Positions 1-5,602 of a stretch of DNA of 5,642 nucleotides are shown here, in pieces. The stretch lies in contig JAADHD010000112.1 of the NCBI GenBank assembly GCA_013152075.1, positions 1 to 5,642 of the forward strand, read 5' to 3'. Positions within the stretch are counted from its first letter, which is position 1; each line of letters starts with the position of its first letter. The translations under genes and the position numbers were made by a program. The DNA comes from Verrucomicrobiota bacterium. Lineage in GTDB: Bacteria; Verrucomicrobiota; Verrucomicrobiia; Verrucomicrobiales; DEV007. A model generated the notes under the pieces. The model saw nothing but the letters and a program-made list of their open reading frames with translations. It was not told the DNA's origin and ran no database searches.

Positions 1-423
1 TACATCCAAAGCAAAGCCCATAAAACTCTCTACACCCAAGGTGAGAAATTTTACTCCACCATCTGCATCGCCTGTCATCAATTAAACGGCCAGGGCCTGA
101 AAATGCTCGCTCCCCCGCTGGTGGATTCTGAGTGGGTGCTCGGATCGGAACAACGCCTCATCGCGCTGATCCTGGACGGCATGATCGGCCCGGTGACCGT
201 TAACGGCAAAACCTACACGGTTCCAGAAGTGGCACCTATCATGCCTGGCCTGCGCATCAATCCTGAAATGGACGATGAAAAAATCGCCGCCATCCTCACC
301 TACGTCCGCAATACCTGGGGCAATGGCGCCCCACTCGTTTCAAAAAAATCCGTCGCCGATTATCGGAAAAAACAAAAAGCCCGCCTCCCCTACACCGAGG
401 CCGAGCTGAAGAAGATCAAATAA
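1..423 (+). CDS. c-type cytochrome domain, C-terminal part of a larger heme-binding protein (5' end outside window)
   Basis: The frame is open from base 1 to the TAA at 421-423, giving 140 residues with no start in view, so the gene is 5'-truncated by the window edge. A heme c attachment motif CIACH is encoded at 64-78. The following stretch (NGQG, then LAPPLVDSEWVLG) is typical of the cytochrome c module that ends many large PVC-group periplasmic proteins, often fused to HEAT repeats or a sugar-dehydrogenase-like propeller. The probable distal heme ligand is the Met encoded at 241-243 in PIMPGL. A closing helix (IAAILTYVRNTWGN) and a basic tail ending PYTEAELKKIK complete the module. By family it would be exported and carry electrons, perhaps from an oxidation carried out by its missing N-terminal part. 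An ATG at 103 lies after the heme motif and cannot be the true start. The heme domain is secure; the identity of the full protein is unknown. Confidence 0.88.
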   Translation, partial: YIQSKAHKTLYTQGEKFYSTICIACHQLNGQGLKMLAPPLVDSEWVLGSEQRLIALILDGMIGPVTVNGKTYTVPEVAPIMPGLRINPEMDDEKIAAILTYVRNTWGNGAPLVSKKSVADYRKKQKARLPYTEAELKKIK

Positions 424-446
424 TGCCTCACAGGCAGCCTCCACAA
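424..446. terminator. Small hairpin between convergent genes, possible weak bidirectional terminator
   Basis: The 23-base gap between the two convergent stop codons holds TGCCT (424-428), a CAC loop and AGGCA (432-436), a perfect 5-bp stem. There is no T-run on either side, so it is weak as an intrinsic terminator. Its position between two facing genes is the main argument for it. Confidence 0.25.
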
Positions 447-1412
447 TCACTTAAATTCGCCAGCATCATATTTCGGCCAGAATTCTGCAGGCGGAAGCAA
501 GGTATTCAGATCCTGTTCAAACTTGGGTCCAATTTGGGTCATGGTCGTTATGCCACGAATCCCATCGATTCCTTTTTCGATTTTTTCCGGATCAAAAACC
601 AAACGAGTCAAGGGAAGTCCCGCCAGCGCCGTCAAATCTTTCACCGGCGTACCACCAATATGAATTCTTTGGATCTGGGTTTTTGCCAAGGGACTCACAT
701 CCTCTACTTTCGTCCGGTGCAAGGTCACGCTCACCAATGGGCTACCCGCCAGTGCGGAGATATCTTTCACCGGCAAATCCGTCAGCCACAGCATCTTTAG
801 CGGCATTCCTTTCAAGGCGCTGATATCTGATACGCGTGTTCCCACCATGTTGAGCTCCTGAATCTGCAAGCCCTTGAGCGGAGAAATATCCTTCACATTG
901 CTTTTGTCGATGTAGAGTTTTTTCAACGACTTCATTCCAATCAAAGATGACAAATCCTCGATCCCGGTTCCATCGAGATACAACTCGATCATCGGCATTC
1001 CTTTCAAAGCGCTGATGTCAGTGATCGGACAAGCTTGCAGATCCAGCATCATCAAAGGCATTCCCTTTAGAGCCTCGATATTGGAGATCTCACACTGCGA
1101 CAAACGCATCGCGGTCACTCGCCCTCCTTCAATCCTAAATTCACCGTTGCCACTGTAACCTGGGTTACCCGCCCTCAAAGCCTTGTGCAAAGCCACCTCG
1201 GTCCACGCGACCGGGGCCTTCTCTTTCTCAACCGTCGGCTCGGCTTTTTCCTTCGGTTTTTCAGCGACTTTTTCTTTCGCCTCCGGCTTCTTGCTTTCAG
1301 TTTTTTCCTCTAGCTTCGGCTCCTCCTTTTTCGATTCCGTCGCTTCCTTCTGCTCTCCACAAGCAAAGGTCAGAACCAAAGGCAAAACCCCCCATACAAA
1401 TATTTTCTTCAT
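447..1412 (-). CDS. Leucine-rich-repeat lipoprotein with Lys/Glu-rich linker
   Basis: Encodes 321 residues from the ATG at 1412-1410. This start is chosen over an upstream ATG at 1505 because AGGAAAG (1427-1421) sits 8 bases before it and because it begins a signal peptide: MKK, a hydrophobic run (IFVWGVLPLVLT), then FAC with Cys18 as the likely lipidated residue. The next ~45 residues are a low-complexity Lys/Glu/Pro/Ala spacer. From about residue 60 a globular part contains about eight tandem 21-22-residue leucine-rich repeats, of the form DISALKGMPLxxLxLxxTxVx, ending near residue 290, then a short C-terminal cap. The role is probably protein-protein or surface binding from a membrane-anchored position; no catalytic motif is seen. 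The spacer may hold the repeats away from the membrane or span the envelope. Such repeat proteins are frequent in Verrucomicrobiota and Planctomycetota. The gene is transcribed alone, divergent from the aldolase operon and convergent with the cytochrome gene. Partner and function are unknown. Confidence 0.9.
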   Translation of the reverse strand: MKKIFVWGVLPLVLTFACGEQKEATESKKEEPKLEEKTESKKPEAKEKVAEKPKEKAEPTVEKEKAPVAWTEVALHKALRAGNPGYSGNGEFRIEGGRVTAMRLSQCEISNIEALKGMPLMMLDLQACPITDISALKGMPMIELYLDGTGIEDLSSLIGMKSLKKLYIDKSNVKDISPLKGLQIQELNMVGTRVSDISALKGMPLKMLWLTDLPVKDISALAGSPLVSVTLHRTKVEDVSPLAKTQIQRIHIGGTPVKDLTALAGLPLTRLVFDPEKIEKGIDGIRGITTMTQIGPKFEQDLNTLLPPAEFWPKYDAGEFK

Positions 1413-1635
1413 GTCGATGACTTTCCTGCTTGGAATCCTAAATTGCAAGTAGCTCCTGCGCTTGGATTTAAGCATAAAAATGCATTTCTTGTGACCGATA
1501 GGCATGATATTGAGGCAATAGTCCTATAAAATGAGACTGAAGGCCTAGAATTCCCCTCGAAACTAATTGAAGTTGCCAATCAAATTCATCTGCACTACCT
1601 CAACTCTGCAGATCATTAACCCAGCAGATAATACC
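1413..1635. promoter_or_regulatory. Divergent intergenic region, should hold both promoters
   Basis: This 223-base stretch lies between the starts of the lipoprotein (-) and the aldolase (+), so it should carry both promoters. A candidate -10 box on the plus strand is TATAAA at 1525-1530, followed by AT, but no acceptable -35 box lies 16-18 bases upstream, so this is weak. A perfect 10-bp palindrome AAATGCATTT (1478-1487) overlaps a second dyad, GCAT-AAAA-ATGC (1472-1483), and could be a regulator site. No riboswitch or long leader structure was recognised. The aldolase frame stays open upstream to a TTG at 1567, without a ribosome site. Confidence 0.4.
1421..1427 (-). promoter_or_regulatory. 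Shine-Dalgarno site of the lipoprotein gene
   Basis: On the minus strand AGGAAAG lies 8 bases before the ATG at 1412. It decides the start against the in-frame ATG 31 codons upstream, which would bury the signal peptide. It is the only clear purine-rich ribosome site in the window. Confidence 0.7.
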
Positions 1636-2472
1636 ATGAAAGATTTCCGTCTCAAACGCCTCTTTAATCCCAAATCCAATCGCTGTTTCGACGTTGCTGT
1701 CGATCATGGGTTTTTCAATGAGCCCGGATTTCTCAAAGGCATCGAACACATGCCAACGGTCATCGAAACTCTGGCCGATGCCGGACCTGATGCCATTCAG
1801 TTGACGATCGGTCAGGCCCGCCACCTGCAGTCCCTGCCCGGACGTTTCAAACCCTCACTCGTGCTACGACTCGATACGGCAAACATTTATGGCAAGGATC
1901 TCCCCGAAGCGCGTTTTTCCTCCATCATCGAAGAGGCCGCTCTGCAGGCTGTGCAGTTGGATGCCGCCTGCGTTTGCGTGAACCTTTTCCAGATCCCCGG
2001 CGCCCCGGACATGACCGACCAATGCGTGGACAATATTCTCCGACTCAAACCGGAATGTGATCACTACGGCATGCCGATGATGGTCGAGCCACTGGTCTTT
2101 CGTCCGAATTCGGAAGCCGGCGGATACATGGTGGATGGCGATGAAGTAAAAATCATGCACCTTGTGCGTCAGGCCGTTGAACTGGGCGCTGACATTATCA
2201 AGGCCGACCCTACTGATGACGTCAGCCTCTATCATCAAATCGTCGAAACTGCAGGCGGCATTCCGGTGCTCGTGCGCGGCGGCGGAAAAGTCGATGACAA
2301 AACTATTCTCGAACGCACCGCCGGACTTCTCGAACAGGGCGTGTCGGGCATCGTTTACGGAAGAAACGTCATTCAACACGACAATCCCAAAGGCATCACC
2401 CAAGCCCTGATGGCTATGTTGCACGACGACGCAACGGTCGACGATGCTCTCGCCATTGTGACCAAGAGCTAA
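1636..2472 (+). CDS. Class I aldolase, DeoC/LacD (DhnA-like) family
   Basis: A 278-residue TIM-barrel aldolase of a usual family length. Visible features are FDVAVDHGFF (residues 18-27, the DH near strand 1), the Schiff-base lysine K189 in GADIIKADPTDD, the phosphate-binding loop VRGGGK (213-218) and a second phosphate-binding segment GIVYGRN. The C-terminal half aligns by eye with LsrF (IIK, then GGK, then GRNIFQ). At the strand-6 position it reads MVEPL, the acidic version I recall from LacD-type tagatose-bisphosphate aldolases, and not the MYPRG of archaeal-type fructose-bisphosphate aldolase. It should cleave a ketose phosphate through a lysine Schiff base in the cytoplasm. ATG at 1636 is the first ATG; the frame extends to a TTG at 1567, but homology-like sequence starts at MKDFRLKRLF. 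It is the first gene of the cluster. An AI-2 thiolase role is less likely because no lsr transport genes are seen. The substrate is unknown. Confidence 0.9.
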   Translation: MKDFRLKRLFNPKSNRCFDVAVDHGFFNEPGFLKGIEHMPTVIETLADAGPDAIQLTIGQARHLQSLPGRFKPSLVLRLDTANIYGKDLPEARFSSIIEEAALQAVQLDAACVCVNLFQIPGAPDMTDQCVDNILRLKPECDHYGMPMMVEPLVFRPNSEAGGYMVDGDEVKIMHLVRQAVELGADIIKADPTDDVSLYHQIVETAGGIPVLVRGGGKVDDKTILERTAGLLEQGVSGIVYGRNVIQHDNPKGITQALMAMLHDDATVDDALAIVTKS

Positions 2473-2501
2473 TCAACTTTATCTCATCAACCCACCATCC
2501 T

Positions 2502-3650
2502 ATGTCTGACAACTCTACTAAACCCACTGTCCGCGTCGGCATCATCGGCGGCGGCTTGATGGGAAAAGAAGCTGCCTCCGCTTTCGGGCGCTGGTTCGTT
2601 CTCAACGATTTCCCCGTCAATGCCGAACTCGTCGGAGTGGCCGATTTATCGGAGCCGGCACTGGAATGGTTCAAGCAAGTGCCCACGGTTCGTCTGCTGA
2701 CCACCGACTACAAGGAATTGCTCGCCGACCCGGAAGTGGATGTTATTTACTGCGCCCTGCCGCACCATTTGCACGAACGAGTTTATCTGGACATCATCGA
2801 AGCTGGTAAAGATTTGCTGGCTGAAAAACCTTTTGGCATTGATCTGGCAGCAGCGGAAAACATTGTCGCCGCGATCAATAACAGCGAATGTTTTGTCCGC
2901 TGCAGTTCGGAGTTCCCCTTCCTGCCCGGCACTCAACGGGTAATTGATTTCGTAAAAGCAGACCGCCTTGGAGTTCCGATTCAAGTCGTATGTGCTTTTC
3001 ATCACTCCAGCGATCTCGACCCCGACAAAGCGATCAACTGGAAACGTCAGACCCAATTCTGCGGCCAGATCGGCGTGATGGGTGACCTCGGTATGCACGT
3101 CGCTCACGTCCCACTTCGCCTCGGATGGAGACCCAGACGAGTTTACGCCCAGCTCCAGCAAATCTACACCGAACGTCCCGACGGCAAGGGGGGCACCGCC
3201 GCCTGTGATACCTGGGACAACGCGCTGCTGCATCTCGATGTCGACATCAATGGCAAAGACACGCCGATGCGCTGGGAAACCAAACGCCTTGCGCCGGGTG
3301 AAACCGATAGCTGGTCGATCGAGATTCTCGGCACTGATGGCGGAATTCGTTTTTCAACCAAAACGCCAAAAACTCTGTGGACTTTCCAACGCTGCAAGGA
3401 AACCGGCACCCAGGAATGGGTTCAGGAAGACCTCGGATTTGAAGTGCCCTTCAAAACCATCACTGGTGGGATTTTCGAAGTCGGCTTCCCCGATGTGCTG
3501 CAACAGATGTGGGCAGGCTTCCTCGCCGAACGCGCTGGAGAACTCAAGGGGCGTTTTGGCTGCGCGACTCCGGAAGAAGCACTGGCAAGCCACCAGGTTT
3601 TCGCCGCCGCACTGGAATCACAGGAAAGCTCACGCGCCATTTCGCTCTGA
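2502..3650 (+). CDS. Gfo/Idh/MocA-family NAD(P)-dependent oxidoreductase
   Basis: Encodes 382 residues, the normal length for the family. The N-terminal Rossmann fold shows VGIIGGGLMG (residues 12-21) for the dinucleotide and D48 at the end of strand 2, which favours NAD over NADP. ALPHHLH (85-91) and the family hallmark AEKPFG (107-112), with lysine 109, follow. The C-terminal alpha/beta domain carries GVMGDLGMHVAHV (191-203), where D195 and H199 stand at the usual catalytic positions. Members oxidise or reduce a hydroxyl of sugars, inositols or their derivatives; some are hydrolases or epimerases using bound cofactor. It lies 29 bases after the aldolase stop and 21 before the kinase start, so it is probably co-transcribed and acts on the same compound class. 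No signal peptide is seen, unlike many PVC members of this family that are exported by Tat, so it should be cytoplasmic. The start is the first ATG, with no clear ribosome site. The substrate is unknown. Confidence 0.92.
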   Translation: MSDNSTKPTVRVGIIGGGLMGKEAASAFGRWFVLNDFPVNAELVGVADLSEPALEWFKQVPTVRLLTTDYKELLADPEVDVIYCALPHHLHERVYLDIIEAGKDLLAEKPFGIDLAAAENIVAAINNSECFVRCSSEFPFLPGTQRVIDFVKADRLGVPIQVVCAFHHSSDLDPDKAINWKRQTQFCGQIGVMGDLGMHVAHVPLRLGWRPRRVYAQLQQIYTERPDGKGGTAACDTWDNALLHLDVDINGKDTPMRWETKRLAPGETDSWSIEILGTDGGIRFSTKTPKTLWTFQRCKETGTQEWVQEDLGFEVPFKTITGGIFEVGFPDVLQQMWAGFLAERAGELKGRFGCATPEEALASHQVFAAALESQESSRAISL

Positions 3651-3671
3651 CCCTACCAACCTTATTCCGTC

Positions 3672-4691
3672 ATGGAACGCAATGGAATCCTCGCCGCTGG
3701 CAGCTACATCGTCGATCATGTGAAAATGATCGACGCCTGGCCGCCGCAGGATGCCCTGGCGACTATTCTAAGCGAAGAAAATAGCAACGGCGGCGGACCT
3801 TACAATGTGAGCAAGGATCTTGCTCGTTTGTTCCCTGAAAAACTCCCCTTCCCTGTAGCTGCCGCCGGACTGGTTGGTGACGATGCGGATGGAAAATGGA
3901 TTCTAGCCGACTGCAGGGAACACGGCATCGACACCACTCAATTAAAAGTCACCGCTGAAGCCCCCACTTCCTACACCGACGTGATGACGGTGAAATCTGA
4001 CGGCAGGCGAACCTTCTTTCATCAGCTCGGAGCCAACGCTCTTTTCAGTGAGACCCACTTGGACTTCACTCAAATCGATGCGCGTATTTTTTATCTCGGC
4101 TATCTGCTTCTGCTCAACACTCTGGACGAAATGACAGACGACGGGAAACGAACCCGTGCCTCCCTGCTACTCGAAAACGCGCGCGCCGAAGGCCTGCTCA
4201 CCGTCGTGGACCTGGTCAGTGCCGAGGGCGGCAACTTTGGAGAAATCGTAACTCCCTCACTGCCTCACATCGACGTTCTACTCACCAATGAATTCGAAGC
4301 CTCACGACTGTCCGGCATTGATCTGCATAAAGAGTTTTCGCCAGCCACGGGCGAGGCCGCCGCAAAAACCATCCTCGATAGGGGAGTCCAAAAACGGGTC
4401 GTCATTCACGCTCCCAATGGAGCCGTCGCCGTCGATCGTGAAGAGGGGACCTTTACCGCCCCTTCCCTCGCGGTGCCGGATGATGTGATTCGGGGAGCTC
4501 TGGGCGCCGGAGACGCCTTCGCTACCGGCATTGTTTATGGGCTTCACGAAAACTTCAGTATCGAAAAATCTCTTGCGACAGCTTCCTGCATTGCCGCATC
4601 CTGCCTGATGCACCCAACTCCGTCACTGGGCATTCAAGCACTTGATGATTGCCTCAAACTGGCTGAAGATTGGGGGCTCCGGGAATTTTAG
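3672..4691 (+). CDS. PfkB-family (ribokinase-like) carbohydrate kinase
   Basis: Encodes 339 residues. The substrate-side motif is NGGGPYN (residues 39-45, GGxxxN-like), followed by GLVGDDADG (66-74), the family's GxVGxDxxG. The C-terminal signature is LGAGDAFATG with the catalytic base D281 and the GAG anion hole (278-280). The residues just before it, RGAL, replace the common DTT or DTS; this resembles the K-x-F-GAGD form I recall from IolC-like 5-dehydro-2-deoxygluconokinases, but the likeness is short. The protein should transfer the ATP gamma-phosphate to a sugar or sugar acid in the cytoplasm, making the substrate for the aldolase encoded at the head of the operon. It starts 21 bases after the oxidoreductase stop and ends 14 bases before the methyltransferase. 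YLLLLN and NEFEA (VLLTNEFEA) are ordinary family segments. Family assignment is secure; the substrate is not known. Confidence 0.92.
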   Translation: MERNGILAAGSYIVDHVKMIDAWPPQDALATILSEENSNGGGPYNVSKDLARLFPEKLPFPVAAAGLVGDDADGKWILADCREHGIDTTQLKVTAEAPTSYTDVMTVKSDGRRTFFHQLGANALFSETHLDFTQIDARIFYLGYLLLLNTLDEMTDDGKRTRASLLLENARAEGLLTVVDLVSAEGGNFGEIVTPSLPHIDVLLTNEFEASRLSGIDLHKEFSPATGEAAAKTILDRGVQKRVVIHAPNGAVAVDREEGTFTAPSLAVPDDVIRGALGAGDAFATGIVYGLHENFSIEKSLATASCIAASCLMHPTPSLGIQALDDCLKLAEDWGLREF

Positions 4692-4705
4692 CCGACCACC
4701 ATTCG

Positions 4706-5356
4706 ATGTCATCCTATCAGGAACAATTACAAACGGACCTGCAGCGTTTGGATAAAATGCTGCAGCGTGTAGTCGGCAAACAGGGACTAAAAATATCCAC
4801 TGCCGCCTCGAAGGAAGACACCACCCGCATTCTCGACCTTGCCTGCGGATCCTGTAACGAAGCCGATACGCTGACTGATTTTTTCAGCAATCTTAAAAAC
4901 GGCTCCAGTGCATCCTCTGAGAAAAAAATAGAGCTGCTAGGAGTTGATGTGCGGGCACGCGAAATCGCCGATGCCAAGCGACGCTTCAAGTCCGGCAAGA
5001 TCGCCGGTCAAAATTTGCACAAAGATTACCACTTCCTCACTGGCGACGCTTCAAAGCTCGATGGCCATCGCGCACTGGACGAACATTTCGATGTGGTCTT
5101 TATGCGCCACCAGAATTACTGGAACGGCAAACGCACCTGGGATGAGATTTTTGAGCAGGCCCTGTCAAAACTCAAAAACGACGGACAGCTGGTGATCACT
5201 TCCTACTTTGACGAAGAACATCGACTGGCCCTCGACGCGATCCAAAGACTCGGCGGTCAACTCATCGACAGTCAGCAGAATCACGAATCCAGAGAACTTC
5301 CCACAGCCGGGAAATCAGTCGACCGTCATGTGGCCGTCTTTCGCCGGAAAGACTGA
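4706..5356 (+). CDS. Class I SAM-dependent methyltransferase
   Basis: Encodes 216 residues. After an N-terminal helix, motif I reads ILDLACGSCNEAD (42-54), motif post-I is LLGVDVRAREIADA with D81 placed to bind the SAM ribose, motif II region is FLTGDASKL then FDVVFMRHQNYW (128-139), and motif III is LKNDGQLVITSYF. The ending HVAVFRRKD is a normal last strand, so the protein looks complete. Motif I is unusual in having S-C where a second glycine is common. A Ser/Lys-rich insertion (about 64-74) lies between motif I and strand 2. ATG at 4706 is preferred to a TTG at 4670 that would overlap the kinase. Its place 14 bases after the kinase suggests co-transcription. It could methylate a small molecule, an RNA or a protein; nothing visible decides this, and its link to the sugar genes is unexplained. 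Confidence 0.85.
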   Translation: MSSYQEQLQTDLQRLDKMLQRVVGKQGLKISTAASKEDTTRILDLACGSCNEADTLTDFFSNLKNGSSASSEKKIELLGVDVRAREIADAKRRFKSGKIAGQNLHKDYHFLTGDASKLDGHRALDEHFDVVFMRHQNYWNGKRTWDEIFEQALSKLKNDGQLVITSYFDEEHRLALDAIQRLGGQLIDSQQNHESRELPTAGKSVDRHVAVFRRKD

Positions 5357-5512
5357 GGGTCGCGGCAATTAATAAACACCCCAAAATGCGCAGGATTTTT
5401 TATTTCCAGCAAGGCGGAATTTCTGATAATAGCAGGCTATTTGAAGAAATTCGAACGCAGCTGGAGATGAAAAAGGCAAGTAGTTTGGGGTATTTTATTA
5501 TTGCCACGGCCC
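5357..5512 (+). repeat. 156-base imperfect palindrome, long hairpin directly after the operon
   Basis: The left arm (5357-5433) and right arm (5436-5512) are exactly symmetric about 5434.5. Paired blocks are 5357-5359/5510-5512, 5361-5362/5507-5508, 5364-5369/5500-5505 (GGCAAT), 5371-5376/5494-5499, 5378-5385/5484-5491 (ACCCCAAA), 5396-5410/5460-5474 (15 pairs, two of them G-U), 5417-5424/5445-5452 (GAATTTCT) and 5428-5433/5436-5441 (AATAGC). With T5360-G5509 this makes about 55 pairs of 77, broken by internal loops at 5386-5395/5475-5483, 5411-5416/5453-5459 and 5425-5427/5442-5444. It starts on the base after the methyltransferase stop. Most wobble-type differences pair as G-U on the plus strand, which favours a role in the sense transcript. 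The alternative is a miniature inverted-repeat element; no convincing target duplication is seen. Confidence 0.8.
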
Positions 5513-5538
5513 TAACCCCTCCAATCAAGCCCCCTCTC

Positions 5539-5558
5539 GGGCAAGGTGGAGCTTGCCC
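5539..5558. repeat. Hairpin, 7-bp stem
   Basis: GGGCAAG (5539-5545), loop GTGGAG and CTTGCCC (5552-5558) form a perfect 7-bp stem. CAAGC at 5526-5530 can pair instead with GCTTG at 5551-5555, so two folds compete. No T-run follows. It lies between the long palindrome and the terminator-like hairpin. Confidence 0.6.
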
Positions 5559-5572
5559 CTCCTTCGGGATCC

Positions 5573-5602
5573 GCCGACGTCCCCGTCGGCTTTCTTCTCT
5601 TC
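5573..5602 (+). terminator. Likely intrinsic terminator of the aldolase-methyltransferase operon
   Basis: GCCGACG (5573-5579), loop TCCC and CGTCGGC (5584-5590) form a perfect GC-rich 7-bp stem. TTTCTTCTCTTC follows directly on the plus strand. No T-run follows on the minus strand, so it would act on plus-strand transcripts. It lies 216 bases after the last stop codon, so transcripts ending here would contain the whole long palindrome. Confidence 0.6.

Noticed and set aside
423..800. 125-residue plus-strand open frame after the cytochrome gene
   Set aside because: It is antisense to the leucine-rich repeats of the lipoprotein, whose frame shows the periodic repeat pattern.
1501..1517. Sigma-54 promoter-like GG...GC in the divergent region
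   Set aside because: The spacing between GG and GC is 12 instead of 10, and the surrounding bases do not fit.
1567..1635. N-terminal extension of the aldolase from a TTG codon
   Set aside because: No ribosome site is present, the extra 23 residues look unlike the family, and the family-like sequence begins at the ATG at 1636.
1864..2424. 186-residue open frame on the minus strand inside the aldolase gene
   Set aside because: It is antisense to a gene with clear catalytic motifs, and its own translation shows no family features.
3082..3723. 213-residue plus-strand open frame overlapping the oxidoreductase and kinase start
   Set aside because: It is out of frame with the oxidoreductase, rich in Ser/Pro/Arg as expected from a shifted frame, and has no recognisable domain.
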